Positions 1 through 9,377 of a DNA stretch of 64,000 nt are shown in pieces. Positions within the stretch are counted from its first letter, which is position 1. Each line of letters begins with the position of its first letter. The notes under the pieces are model-generated. The model did no database searches, had not been told where the DNA came from, and saw only the letters and a list, made by a program, of their open reading frames with translations. This stretch comes from Holophagae bacterium (GTDB taxonomy: Bacteria > Acidobacteriota > Holophagae > Acanthopleuribacterales > Acanthopleuribacteraceae): positions 87,344 through 151,343 of the forward strand of contig JAUIFE010000021.1 of assembly GCA_030429565.1 (NCBI GenBank), read 5' to 3'. The translations under genes were made by a program, and so were the position numbers.

Positions 1-1218
1 CCCGATCACCAAACGTGCATCTTCGGAGGACAGACCGGAGGTTGGCTCGTCCAAAAACAACACGTTGGGTTTGGTGAGTAACTCGATGGCTAGGCTCAAA
101 CGTCGTTTTTGGCCGCCGCTTAAGCGAGCGACACGGGTGTCCAGCAGCCCTTCGAAACGGCCCAAACCCACGCGCTCAAAGGTTTCAACGACCAAACTCG
201 CCAGGTTGCTTCGCAGTGTTTCATCTGTTATCCGCAATTCCGCTGCGAAAGTGAGCACCTGGCGAACTGTTAGGTCCTTGTGATAAATCTCTTCTTGCGG
301 GACAAATCCAAAGTCGCGACGGAACAAGTCGGGGTTTTCACTCAGCGTGGCGTTGTCTAAGTAAACATCGCCTGCAGACAATGGCATTTGGCCGGTCATC
401 GCTTTCATGAGGGTTGATTTTCCGGCACCGGCAATGCCCATCAAGGCGCAAAATTCACCTGGGTAAAAGAGAAAGCGCGCATCGTTGAGGATTTTCTTCC
501 TTTGGCTGCCCGCCGACACCGTGACTTCGGCTTTATCGCAGTGCAGGAACCAAGGACGGGGTGTGTCAATCCACCAAAAGCCCTGCTGGTCCAAGATCAC
601 GATCAGGTCGCCCAACGCCAGCCACGTGCCAACTTTCAGCGGCTTGGTGGCGCCTTCCTTCACCCATCCTTCGCGTAAATGCTGAATGGGCGCCGCCGCT
701 TGCAGGTGCCAGCCGGTTTCGGTTTGGGTAAAGGTCGCATGGTTGGGCGCCAATCCGCCGGCCTTGATGCCCGCCTTTTGCGCCGTTTCGCTGTTTAGGT
801 ACCATTGCCGACCGCCCACTTTTTGGTAGCGGTAACCATGGACTAAAAACGGATCGACCGCACGTAATAACCGTTTTACCGTCACTTGGTACGATCCCAA
901 AACCAAAGATTGTTGTTTGTTTACCACCGTCTCTTGGATGCGCTCTTCTGAGCCTTCAAGGGTTGTTCCGTTCGTTGAATTTAGATCAACGACACGCCAT
1001 TGTTCCGTTTGATCCGGCTGGCGAGTTAGGCGCAGATGGTGACTTGAAACCATTGGCATATCTATCACAACGTCGTTATCCGGGGCGCTGCCGACGGTAA
1101 TCGTTTGCGCCGGCAATTGCCTGCCTCGCACGTTCTCTTCGGCGAGCGGGGCCGCACAATTCGCGCAGTAATTGGCACGCGTTGGATTGGAATGACCACA
1201 TTTTGGGCACACCGCCAT
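1..1218 (-). CDS. Zinc-ribbon/FHA-domain ABC transporter ATP-binding protein (3' part missing)
   Basis: The gene starts at the ATG ending at 1218 and runs off the left edge, so 406 codons are seen. It opens with a double CxxC zinc ribbon (CPKCG near residue 4, CANC near 18). An FHA domain follows (about residues 35-105), with the GS/SSHH and LNSTNGT signatures expected of a phosphothreonine-binding pocket. The end is an ABC ATPase: Walker A GIAGAGKST, signature LSGGQKRR, Walker B LFLDEPTSG, in the style of ABCG/White half-transporters. The membrane domain would lie beyond the window. Architecture resembles mycobacterial Rv1747, an FHA-ABC exporter controlled by Ser/Thr phosphorylation (family knowledge). 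It follows a PP2C phosphatase on the same strand, 46 bp away, so phospho-control is a reasonable inference. Substrate unknown. Confidence 0.88.
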   Translation of the reverse strand, partial: MAVCPKCGHSNPTRANYCANCAAPLAEENVRGRQLPAQTITVGSAPDNDVVIDMPMVSSHHLRLTRQPDQTEQWRVVDLNSTNGTTLEGSEERIQETVVNKQQSLVLGSYQVTVKRLLRAVDPFLVHGYRYQKVGGRQWYLNSETAQKAGIKAGGLAPNHATFTQTETGWHLQAAAPIQHLREGWVKEGATKPLKVGTWLALGDLIVILDQQGFWWIDTPRPWFLHCDKAEVTVSAGSQRKKILNDARFLFYPGEFCALMGIAGAGKSTLMKAMTGQMPLSAGDVYLDNATLSENPDLFRRDFGFVPQEEIYHKDLTVRQVLTFAAELRITDETLRSNLASLVVETFERVGLGRFEGLLDTRVARLSGGQKRRLSLAIELLTKPNVLFLDEPTSGLSSEDARLVIG

Positions 1219-1264
1219 GGTTCACCTCATACTGACCAAAAAAAATCGCTTCACTGATTGGTTG

Positions 1265-3238
1265 TTAGTACATTTCTTTACTGCGGCAAGTTCGTGTTTG
1301 AAAGTTGCGGGTGCCCCGATAGTAATGGTGGTTGTTTCGCGCCTGCGACAAGAAAAGGGCGAGATTTTTCATGTGGCAAACGCGAACACCATACTTGGGA
1401 TGGGTGTCAAAAATCGCTTCGGCCTCATTCTTCAAAACGCCAAAGACGCTTGTTTCTAAACCGCTTGAGGTCGACTGTCCGCTGTTTTGTTGCACGGCGG
1501 CGTGCACTTCCTGCAACCGTTCCATTTGTCTTACTGCCTGGAACACCGAGTAGCCCGCTTTATCCAAAACAACCATGGCTAAACGGTCAGCTTCCATTTC
1601 GTGGCTCATTGAAAATGGGAACTTTATGAGGCCCACCAGGGTGTTGATGACTTGATTGTCGCCGTCGGCCCAAGCTTCCAGTGCACCTTCCGTTCCCACC
1701 GTGTGCCGCTCCGAGATATGAATCATTTCGTGGGCCAGCACAAATGCCATTTGTGCTTCATTTTCGATGGTTTGCCGAATTAAGCCCTGGTAAATGTAGA
1801 TGTGGCCGCCTGGCATCGCGAAGGCGTTTACCTCATCTGTGGCGATGACGTGAATGGTGAAAGTGTATTCGGGATGGTTTAAGTGCGGTTTGAGCGCTGC
1901 CACAATGCATTCTAAATAGGCGTTCATGGCTGGGTTGAGGTTCATCTTTCCGGCATACTTTTTTGCCATTTTTGCTGCCAACATTTCACCCAATGCTTGT
2001 TCTGAGTCCCAGCTCATGGTGGTGGTGGGGCGCATGCCGGTTTCGATTTCGCCGAGAATCCCACGTGCTTGTTGGGTCAAGGGTTCGGGACAGGTCTCCT
2101 GAGACCACGCGTATTGGGCCGGCGCATCAAAATCCGTCGGCTCCGGTTTGCTCTGGACCCCGTTCGTCTCTCCCTCCGACCCGTCGTTGCCGGTCTTCGT
2201 CGCGACCCGCTCCGTGGCGGTAGGCTGAGGCGCTGGGCTAAAATCGAGCGATAAGCGACCGGGTAGGTGAAACATGGTAATCGTCAAAACCACAAACAAC
2301 ACCGCCAAGGAAACCAAAAGCGTCGGAAAAGTTCGTTTGTTCGCGACAGAGGCGCCGGGTTGAGGGGCCGAGATCCGGCGTTTTGGGGCTGGTGTGGCCG
2401 CGGGTTGCGGTGCCTGCTCCGGTTGAACCTTTGCCGGCTTGGGTGGTGCCGGTTGGGTCGCGATGTCAACCGGTGGCGTCAAGTGGGTTGGCGCGGCCAT
2501 CGCTGCTGCCGCGTATAACACGGTGATATTGTCCTGGCTTCCGTTTGCCAGAGCCAAGGCGGTAAGCCGCTCAGCAGCTATTTCCGGTTGGCTTACCTGC
2601 TTGAGGCACGCCTCAATCTGTGCGTTTTCCACGTAACCGCACAGGCCGTCGCTGCACAACAACAACGCATCACCCGGTACCAATTGCAACAAGGTCGAAC
2701 GTAACTCGAGCTTGGCTTCCCAATGGCTGCCGAGCGCCTGGGTGAGGATTCCGGCTTTTGGGTGATTGAGTGCCTCCCGAACAGGAAGGCCGTGATCAAA
2801 AATCAGGTCGGCCAGGTGGCTGTGATCGCGGGTGAGGCAATGAAGGCGATCCTGCTGCACATGATAGGCACGGCTGTCGCCGAGGTGGCCGATTAAAAAC
2901 CCTTGGTCGGTTTCCAGCGCCGCAACCAGGGTCGTACCAAAGCGGTTGACGGCTAGAGCGTCATGTTCGTTTTGACGGCACAGATCCTGATTGGCGAGGT
3001 CGGCTGCTTCCACCATCGCTTCGCGTGCGCTCCGGCCTCGCTGGTGGGCATGATTCAGGGCGCTGGGAAACCGGCGCACCACGGTTTGGGCTGCCTCGCG
3101 TCCTCGTCCCGGTCCACCAAAGCCGTCACAAACGATGTATAAATCGCCGAAAGCCGTGGCAGACACAGCAAAACAATCTTGGTTTTCTTCGCGGTGACCT
3201 TTTTCGGTTTTCGGTGAAACAACCAGGTTCATGGACAT
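1265..3238 (-). CDS. PP2C Ser/Thr phosphatase fused to M48-type metalloprotease
   Basis: This 657-residue protein joins two enzymes. Residues 1-245 are a PP2C/PPM phosphatase: ENQD at 18-21, DGFGG at 38-42, GTTL at 101, LGDSRAY near 121, CSDGL around D197 and QDN around D236, so the metal-binding aspartates are kept (DGFGGP replaces the usual DGMGGH). A proline-rich linker (about 250-300) leads to one hydrophobic segment (about 304-325). The C-terminal half is an M48/HtpX-like peptidase with HEMIH at 503-507 and the third-ligand motif HEMEAD at 546-551. The topology suggests a cytoplasmic phosphatase and a periplasmic protease, which is inference. ATG at 3238 or 3232 could start it; neither has a strong ribosome site. 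It sits between an ankyrin protein and an FHA-ABC ATPase, all on minus. Confidence 0.9.
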   Translation of the reverse strand: MSMNLVVSPKTEKGHREENQDCFAVSATAFGDLYIVCDGFGGPGRGREAAQTVVRRFPSALNHAHQRGRSAREAMVEAADLANQDLCRQNEHDALAVNRFGTTLVAALETDQGFLIGHLGDSRAYHVQQDRLHCLTRDHSHLADLIFDHGLPVREALNHPKAGILTQALGSHWEAKLELRSTLLQLVPGDALLLCSDGLCGYVENAQIEACLKQVSQPEIAAERLTALALANGSQDNITVLYAAAAMAAPTHLTPPVDIATQPAPPKPAKVQPEQAPQPAATPAPKRRISAPQPGASVANKRTFPTLLVSLAVLFVVLTITMFHLPGRLSLDFSPAPQPTATERVATKTGNDGSEGETNGVQSKPEPTDFDAPAQYAWSQETCPEPLTQQARGILGEIETGMRPTTTMSWDSEQALGEMLAAKMAKKYAGKMNLNPAMNAYLECIVAALKPHLNHPEYTFTIHVIATDEVNAFAMPGGHIYIYQGLIRQTIENEAQMAFVLAHEMIHISERHTVGTEGALEAWADGDNQVINTLVGLIKFPFSMSHEMEADRLAMVVLDKAGYSVFQAVRQMERLQEVHAAVQQNSGQSTSSGLETSVFGVLKNEAEAIFDTHPKYGVRVCHMKNLALFLSQARNNHHYYRGTRNFQTRTCRSKEMY

Positions 3239-3347
3239 AAGCTTTTGGTACGCAATCCCTTATTATTTCGAACATCTTACGACAAGGCGTGAAAAAGGGC
3301 GCGCTTTTAGCGTCGCCCGATTTGATTGAACAATGAATAGGTCGGTT

Positions 3348-4799
3348 TTAACGAGTTGCTTTACGCAGTAATTGCTTGATGAGCGTACGGTTTTTTCCAT
3401 CCACTTCGGCCAGGGCCGAAAGACCCTTTTGACTTTTTGCCAAGGGATCGGCGCCGCTATCCAGCAACCCACGAACCGCATTCACGTAGCTCTTACGTGA
3501 GGCTTCAACCAAGAGCGGCTCGTTGCGCAGACCCTTTGAGTCAGGATCCGCGCCAACCTTGACCAGGAATTTGATTTTATCGGCGCTATCGGTATAGACA
3601 GCATCGACCAATAAGCGGTTGAACAAGTCCTTGTCTTCAATGCTGAATAGATAGATGACCATTTCAGCGGTGTTCGTGCTTGGGAGAGACATGGCTTGAG
3701 CTAGGAGGTTTTCGATCCGTTTTTTCGATAACCGTACGCGATCTATTTTGCCGGCGAGGATTTCCAGCATCTCCGGTTGGTTGGACTTAATCGACAGCAT
3801 GAGCGGGTCATTTTTCCCTAAAACCAATTCTGTAAGGTTGGTGGTCTCCCGTTCGATCAAGCGAAACATGGCGTAGTTGCCTTGGGTGATGGTGTGGTTC
3901 AGGGCCGGAATTCCGTCGATTATCATGTCCCGGTTATGCGCACCCGCTTTCAACAGCTCTTTGGCTGTGATCGTGTTACCTGAACGAATGGCAAACGCAA
4001 GAGGCGTTTCACCTTTCAGGTTTTGCCTATTGACATCGGCGCGGTTATCGATGAGTAGCGTCATCATGTTGACCGTGGCTGAATCTTCACGGACACCGGC
4101 AATCATGTGCAAAGCGGTGTTGCCGGAAGGGTCACTGACATTGGGCCGAACATTATATTTGGTTAACAAATGTTTCGTCATGGGGATGTCTTTTTTTCTG
4201 ACCGCGAGCAGCAATGGATAATCGATCATACCTTCTCGACCCTTGCGGAGGGATTCATAGATATTGCCATCGGCAGAGGTTCTTCCCTGATGAATGAGAC
4301 GATCCAATTTGTGGGTGCTCCCCAGACGAACCGCGTAGCAGACCGCTTCGTAGTGCGCTTTATCCCACCCTGTGCCTTCCGACGTACTGTGCTTGTAGCG
4401 TGTTCGAAGCAAGTCACCATTCTTCAACTGAGTGTTACTCAATTCAGGTTTGGCGCCGTTGTTACTTCTCTTGGCGATCTCGTAAAGGCCGATTTCTTCC
4501 TTTTCTTCGCGGACAACACCCATACCGGTGGAGAAAAGAACCTCGCCTGGTTCCTTATCCTTGTCGGATTTGACATAGTGCTCCGATTTAGAACGTTTCA
4601 TGTCGACAATGCTTGTGGGGAGTTGGAACTTTTTACCTTTGGTATCGGTATAGATGAGCTGTCTTCCCGACACTTCGAAGGGACCCACGCATTCGATTTT
4701 TTTCCCGTTTTTAAGAATGATAATGCCCGCCTGAACAGAATTCACTGTACACAGGAATGCCGCAGCGAGACAAGCTTTCGCCAGAAGAGATGCTTTCAT
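3348..4799 (-). CDS. Secreted ankyrin-repeat protein
   Basis: The 483-residue product begins with a clear signal peptide (about residues 1-24, cleavage near VQA/G). A short beta-rich segment follows (ILKNGKKIECVGPFEV type, residues 26-70), common at the start of bacterial secreted proteins that bear helical repeats. Ankyrin repeats are visible at roughly 205-320 (GNTALHMIAG, GETPLAFAIRSGN) and again at about 415-480 (LLVEASRKS, LLDSGADPLA). Ankyrin stacks bind other proteins; no enzymatic motif is seen. It is the third gene from the left edge in the minus-strand FHA/PP2C block, 109 bp before the phosphatase gene, so it may be co-transcribed with it. ATG at 4799 is chosen because the signal peptide starts there; the ribosome site is weak. 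Partner unknown. Confidence 0.85.
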   Translation of the reverse strand: MKASLLAKACLAAAFLCTVNSVQAGIIILKNGKKIECVGPFEVSGRQLIYTDTKGKKFQLPTSIVDMKRSKSEHYVKSDKDKEPGEVLFSTGMGVVREEKEEIGLYEIAKRSNNGAKPELSNTQLKNGDLLRTRYKHSTSEGTGWDKAHYEAVCYAVRLGSTHKLDRLIHQGRTSADGNIYESLRKGREGMIDYPLLLAVRKKDIPMTKHLLTKYNVRPNVSDPSGNTALHMIAGVREDSATVNMMTLLIDNRADVNRQNLKGETPLAFAIRSGNTITAKELLKAGAHNRDMIIDGIPALNHTITQGNYAMFRLIERETTNLTELVLGKNDPLMLSIKSNQPEMLEILAGKIDRVRLSKKRIENLLAQAMSLPSTNTAEMVIYLFSIEDKDLFNRLLVDAVYTDSADKIKFLVKVGADPDSKGLRNEPLLVEASRKSYVNAVRGLLDSGADPLAKSQKGLSALAEVDGKNRTLIKQLLRKATR

Positions 4800-5121
4800 T
4801 TTTCTTGTAACCGTCCTGATTGTGAAACATTGAAATAAGAATAGGAAAGGAAAGAGTGTATAGTTGGTCGCTAAAATAAAAGCGCCATAAAAAATATGGG
4901 TCTATTGTAATTTGTTTTTTGGGAAAGTGCTAGGCCTAAAAAGTAAGAATTTTGTGAATACGCGCTTTGGTTTTCGGGTGCATCGCGGCGCGTCTATCTA
5001 AGGCGCTTGAAATAATTGGTTTATGGCTGCGTGTTGGATTTGGTGTGGTGTTTTTGTTGTCTTGGGATGTCTGGAGTTGTGCTTTTTTGGTTTTCTTTTT
5101 GGTGTTTTTGTTGTCTGGGAT
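4800..5121. other. Gene-free T-rich spacer with a short direct repeat
   Basis: No coding pattern is visible in these 322 bases. They would be the leader of the ankyrin gene on the minus strand. The right half is strongly T/G-biased, and a 16-base direct repeat (ggtgtttttgttgtct) occurs at 5048-5063 and 5101-5116. I see no convincing promoter or terminator. Confidence 0.6.
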
Positions 5122-5709
5122 CTAGGGCTGGTTGTTATTTTTACGTAATTCGTCGGTGTTGATGACTCTTTCGAAGGGGATAGAGGTGACAAAAGGACCA
5201 TGGCGTAGTTTGATGGTGCCTTTCATGACCAGCTCCGGCTGATCTAGCAATCCATTGATGAGATCTTCATAGGCGTGCTCTAGTTCCAGCCTTAGCCTTT
5301 TCTCTGTTTTGGTTCCGGGGGCGACCACAATGCGCTCTTGGTGTCGGTAATCTATGTATTGTTGGCCGGCATGGAGTAATACAATGTCGCATTCCGGAAT
5401 ATCCAGCGGCAATTTCGCATTGTTTCTAATGGCCACATCGAGGATCACACGGCGATCGGTTTCGTATTGGGCCTTGACGCCCAGCCACGCATCCATGGCG
5501 CCGGCGAATTTGGCGCCGACGGCGCGGAATTTGGTATTGCCCGCCAATGGCCGACCATCGGCGTGATACATGCCCACCAGCCGAATTTCAGTCGTACTGG
5601 CGCGATACCAGGACAACCCGTAAGGCAGAAGGTTGAGTGAGATTAATCCTGCGATGATCGACCACAAAAGGCCATACACGAATTTGTCCGCACGAGATTT
5701 TTCGGTCAT
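5122..5709 (-). CDS. Membrane-anchored protein of unknown function
   Basis: The product has 195 residues with a single N-terminal membrane segment (about 11-35). The rest is a beta-rich domain outside the membrane, with alternating hydrophobic strands (RVILDVAIRNN, PECDIVLLHAG, LVMKGTIKLRH) that suggest an Ig-like or LEA-like fold. I do not recognise a family. ATG at 5709 overlaps the usual position of a ribosome site (AAGGTG) only 9 bp after the stop of the upstream FHA gene, so the two are almost certainly co-transcribed and possibly translationally coupled. It lies between the FHA gene and the ankyrin gene in the phospho-signalling block, and a role as an envelope partner of that block is inference from position only. 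Confidence 0.75.
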   Translation of the reverse strand: MTEKSRADKFVYGLLWSIIAGLISLNLLPYGLSWYRASTTEIRLVGMYHADGRPLAGNTKFRAVGAKFAGAMDAWLGVKAQYETDRRVILDVAIRNNAKLPLDIPECDIVLLHAGQQYIDYRHQERIVVAPGTKTEKRLRLELEHAYEDLINGLLDQPELVMKGTIKLRHGPFVTSIPFERVINTDELRKNNNQP

Positions 5710-5718
5710 CCGTTCACC

Positions 5719-6414
5719 TTAGACAAACGCCTTGAAACGTCGGATTTGAAAAGCAGTCACACCCACATGAAAGGTATCTGTTTCCTTAAGGCTTACCTTG
5801 ACTTTAATCGATTCACCGTTGACCTGAGTGCCGTTGGTGCTCAGGCAGTCATCGAGGATGATATCGGTGTCGGTCACAAAAAGAACCGCGTGTTTTCTCG
5901 ACACAGCACTGTCTTGTTTCAGGCAAACCGATGCCTTCGGATCGGAGCCAATGATATTGTGACCGGTGAAAAGCGGAAAAATGGCTTGGTGATTGGCTCT
6001 GCGCGCCAATAAGGCGGCGACGATCGGCCCGCGACTGGGCTGGGCTTGTTTGGTGATGACTTGTGTTTGTCGTGACGGTGGCGCAGCGTTTGGTTGCGGG
6101 GTGTGCGCGCTAGGTTGCGGGACTGCCGCCGGGTTTGGCGTGCGCGTGCCGGCTTGGCCGGTTGGGGGCCCTGTTACTTCGACCATGGTTTGTCGCATTG
6201 CCCGTTGCTGGGTTGGCTTTGGCTGAGGTGCTGGTGCTGGATCGCCACTGGGTGCGTTCGCTTTGCAAAACGGACATTCGGTCCAGGTTGGATCGAGACG
6301 ATGTCCTTGGCCGCAGACGCTTTTGGTGCCAATCGGTAAAGGGTGCCGGCAGCCGATGCAAAACTTGGAGCCTGCCGGGCTTGTTTCTTGGCAAGAGGTG
6401 CAAATAATACTCAT
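5719..6414 (-). CDS. Zinc-ribbon and FHA-domain protein
   Basis: This 231-residue protein begins with two CxxC pairs (CTSC near residue 5, CIGC near 18) and another zinc-finger pair (CPFCK near 47), then a proline/glutamine-rich linker (about 55-130). The C-terminus (about 150-225) is an FHA domain: IIGSDPKASVCL, the phosphopeptide-contact SRKH, and LDDCLSTNGTQVNG. FHA domains bind phosphothreonine peptides. ATG at 6414 is preferred over the TTG at 6417 because AGGA stands 9 bases upstream. The zinc ribbon plus FHA plan matches the N-terminus of the ABC gene at 1-1218, so the two may read the same phosphorylated partner. The next gene follows after 9 bp. Confidence 0.88.
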   Translation of the reverse strand: MSIICTSCQETSPAGSKFCIGCRHPLPIGTKSVCGQGHRLDPTWTECPFCKANAPSGDPAPAPQPKPTQQRAMRQTMVEVTGPPTGQAGTRTPNPAAVPQPSAHTPQPNAAPPSRQTQVITKQAQPSRGPIVAALLARRANHQAIFPLFTGHNIIGSDPKASVCLKQDSAVSRKHAVLFVTDTDIILDDCLSTNGTQVNGESIKVKVSLKETDTFHVGVTAFQIRRFKAFV

Positions 6415-6459
6415 CAAGGGTTCCTGTCGGTCATTTCCGTCGCGGCTGAATTCAGCTTC

Positions 6460-7494
6460 TTATAGATGATAAACCTTAATGCGAATGGGTTCGCCCTCTT
6501 TTCTGACCAAAACCATGGCGCGATTCTCATGGGTCCCGATGAGGACGCCGTCAATGATGACCTTGCTGCCAATACGACGGCCCTCGCGATTCACACGCTG
6601 CAATGCCAATAAACCCAGGCCGCCTTTTTTGTTGGGAATCGAGTACCCAACTAAGAAGTCTTGCTCAAGACGGTAAAGCCCGGTTAATCGGGAAAAAGAA
6701 AGAATCCAGTCCACCTGTTCTTTGCGAGATGTGAGTGAAATGAATTGGTCGGGCGGCTTGCTGCCGACCCAGTCTTCCATGGTCAGTGGCAGGCGACTCA
6801 CCTCGCGCACGATGCCGTCGCTTATGTCTTTGCCCTGTTCGGGTCCGTATTCGAGAATGGCCGTCGACAACTCGTCGACCACAAAAAAGTTCTTGGAAAA
6901 GCCCTTTTGGACCAACCAATGGCGTTTAAATGTGTAGTTGTAATGCATCAAGGTCGGGCGCACTTCGTAGCAGGTCGGACCAACACGGCGCAGGTTCACA
7001 CCGTTTTTTTCGACGTCGACTTCGAGCAGTTGGAAGATTGACGGACGCACCGGCATGCGGCCCGCAAGTGCGGAGTTGTCTTGGGCAAAAACCCGGCTGC
7101 CGACCAAAATTAAACGGCGGTACTGAACCTTTTTGGCATGGGGGTCGTCGGCGTCAAAGGGGAAATCCGAGCCCAGGTACTTGCCGGTTTTGTCAAAGAA
7201 ATGGAAGCGTCGCTCGAAACCATCGATGATCCAATAAATGCCCCGAGTTGCGTCGTAGACAAAGGTCATGATGCCGCGAATTTCCACCTGACCGGGGATG
7301 CTGGAAATCGTCCGGATTGGGTTGCCCTTGGCGTCCCAGTGGCGGAGCTCTTGGCCGGCCGCGAGCAAAATGGAGCCGTCTGTGGCGATTTGGGCGTTGT
7401 TCTGATCGAAAATGCGAAAACCATCGCTTTTTCCCAAGTCAACCATATGACTGTGGGGCGAGGTCCAGAATAACAACACCATGGCGAGCAACAT
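6460..7494 (-). CDS. Secreted beta-propeller-like protein
   Basis: I start this gene at the ATG at 7494, giving 344 residues, because it opens a hydrophobic signal segment (MLLAMVLLFWTS) and GGGGAA lies just upstream; the open frame extends to 7704 without coding character. The body is made of repeated beta units of the 6-bladed propeller type (RHWDAKGNPIRTISSIPG, RFHFFDKTGKYLG). Such proteins are usually periplasmic or outer-surface binding proteins; no catalytic motif is visible. It is the first gene of the minus-strand FHA/PP2C block, 45 bp before the FHA gene. Its general plan resembles the plus-strand propeller gene at 23205, without obvious close identity. Confidence 0.72.
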   Translation of the reverse strand: MLLAMVLLFWTSPHSHMVDLGKSDGFRIFDQNNAQIATDGSILLAAGQELRHWDAKGNPIRTISSIPGQVEIRGIMTFVYDATRGIYWIIDGFERRFHFFDKTGKYLGSDFPFDADDPHAKKVQYRRLILVGSRVFAQDNSALAGRMPVRPSIFQLLEVDVEKNGVNLRRVGPTCYEVRPTLMHYNYTFKRHWLVQKGFSKNFFVVDELSTAILEYGPEQGKDISDGIVREVSRLPLTMEDWVGSKPPDQFISLTSRKEQVDWILSFSRLTGLYRLEQDFLVGYSIPNKKGGLGLLALQRVNREGRRIGSKVIIDGVLIGTHENRAMVLVRKEGEPIRIKVYHL

Positions 7495-8402
7495 GATTTT
7501 TCCCCGAAGAAACGCAAGATCCGAACTGTGTGTGTCAAGTACGCCGGCTTTCGCGAAAGGTTGAGTCGTTACGGTAAAAAGCCTGGTGTGACAATCAATC
7601 AATGGAAACGATGGAAACAGTGACGGACGGTGTAGGTTTGGCTGAGTCGGGTTGATACTGGCAAGCCGCCGCCAAACCGAAAAAGATGCGACCAAAGATC
7701 CCAACCTTAACGACGAAAGGGGGAATAGCCGACGATTAAAATTCTAGCCTATCGTTTCATGAATGCCTAGTTTACTGGTAATAAATAATTTGAAAAGTCC
7801 CGAAAGCGTACTGAAGCAGGCGAAACAAGGGCGGCGTCACGATCATTTTGGCTCAGCGTAAAAAAGCAGCGACGGCAAGCTTGTGTCGCCGTCGGCTTCC
7901 AAAAGAGAATTGTCTAGGTTTATTTTGGTTAGTGGAGATGGCTAAGGCGGCGGAAGTGCGGCTTCGGAGGATACAAAATAGGTTTTTTTACCGGTTATCT
8001 CTCGTCGCGATTGCGGCTGGATAGGAACCTGTAAGGCGAGCAAAATCATCTGGAAACATAAAAAGTCGTCTTTTTTGTTTGTGTTATCCTTTTGTTTTCG
8101 ATGCGGTGTTTGATTTTTAAGGCGTGCGCGGGCCGTTCGACGACATTAGCGGTCCTTTTAAATGGGTTGCGCTTTTTCTTTGGGGGGCATGAAAAGGTGG
8201 GTGGGTGTTTTTTCGTGTTCTGTTGCTCTGGGATTGGCGCACACTTCAACCGCTCGTCTGTCATCCTGTCGCTTCACGCGCAAATGGCCTCGGTTGCATC
8301 GCCATCCAGTGCTAAAATGGCGCCGTTAACGGGGGTTTGTTGGATCGTCCGGCTGCGATGACCCGCCCGCGTTTGGTTCTCTTAGGATCAGAAGGATTGG
8401 AC
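7495..8402. other. Gene-free spacer with one minus-oriented hairpin
   Basis: About 900 bases lie between two divergently transcribed genes. I find no reliable gene. A 7-bp inverted repeat (CGACGGC 7870-7876, GCCGTCG 7888-7894) has an A-run on its left, so on the minus strand it resembles a weak intrinsic terminator. The promoters of both flanking genes must be here, but I cannot pick boxes with confidence. Confidence 0.5.
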
Positions 8403-9377
8403 ATGCCCAAAAAAATCACCCTGTGTAAGCCCAACGGCTTTTGTGCCGGCGTTGAACGCGCCATTAAAATCGTCGACTTGGCGCTGGAAGCCTATGGCCC
8501 GCCCATTTATGTCAACCACGAAATTGTGCACAACCAGCACGTTGTTGCCTCGTTGGCGGCACGCGGCGCCGTTTTCGTCGAAGATTTGGACGAGGTGCCC
8601 GAGGGTGCGCGCTTAATTTATTCCGCCCACGGTGTTAGCCCGAGCGTGCGCGAGCACGCCAAATCGCGTAAGTTGCGCGAGCTGGACGCCACCTGTCCCT
8701 TGGTAACCAAAGTCCACATGGAAGCCGTTCGTTTTGCCAAACAGGGCTACCACATCTTTTTGATTGGTCACGCCGAGCACGTCGAAGTTGTTGGTACCTA
8801 CGGGGAAGTGCCTGAAAGTATTACGATTGTCGAGCCCTTACGCGGTCAGTCCTTGGTTGACGCTGTCGCCGCCTTACCCGAACCGCCCTCCGATAAACTG
8901 ATTTACCTGACTCAAACCACGCTCAACGTCGCCGACTGCATGAACGTGGTCCAGGTGCTGCAACAGCGTTTTCCCGCGCTGATCGGCCCACCCAAGGACG
9001 ACATTTGTTACGCGACATCAAATCGCCAGGACGCCGTTAAGGCCGTCGCACCGGGTGTTGACCATTTCATCGTCGTCGGGTCGCACACCTCTAGTAACTC
9101 CAAGCGATTGGTGGAGGTCGCCAAAGAACACGGCGCCGCTTCCGCGCTATATCCCGACGTGACCGCTCTCAAAGATTTGGATCTGAAACCGTTGCAGCAC
9201 GTGGCCGTAACCGCCGGAGCCTCGACACCCGATGTATTAGTTGCCGCCGTCATCGATTACCTGCGTCAAAACGGCTTTGACGCTTTCGAAGAGTATCACC
9301 ACGTTGAGGAGCGCATGCATTTCGCCGTGCCCGCTCACTTCCGGCGTGACCTTGAAGCCAAGGGCGTGGTGGTCTGA
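8403..9377 (+). CDS. ispH: 4-hydroxy-3-methylbut-2-enyl diphosphate reductase (IspH/LytB)
   Basis: IspH is the last enzyme of the non-mevalonate isoprenoid pathway. It reduces HMBPP to IPP and DMAPP with a [4Fe-4S] cluster. The three cluster cysteines are present at the family positions: C14 (NGFCAGVERA), C98 (DATCPLVTK) and C202 (DDICYATSN). The catalytic surroundings VNHEIVHN and SAHGVSP are also kept. The ATG at 8403 is chosen because AGAAGGA stands 8 bases upstream and the family begins there; the open frame extends further left. The product is 324 residues, close to the usual length. The stop overlaps the ATG of the HD gene (TGATG-type overlap), so the two are coupled. The prenyl synthase at 11938 uses its products. 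Confidence 0.97.
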   Translation: MPKKITLCKPNGFCAGVERAIKIVDLALEAYGPPIYVNHEIVHNQHVVASLAARGAVFVEDLDEVPEGARLIYSAHGVSPSVREHAKSRKLRELDATCPLVTKVHMEAVRFAKQGYHIFLIGHAEHVEVVGTYGEVPESITIVEPLRGQSLVDAVAALPEPPSDKLIYLTQTTLNVADCMNVVQVLQQRFPALIGPPKDDICYATSNRQDAVKAVAPGVDHFIVVGSHTSSNSKRLVEVAKEHGAASALYPDVTALKDLDLKPLQHVAVTAGASTPDVLVAAVIDYLRQNGFDAFEEYHHVEERMHFAVPAHFRRDLEAKGVVV

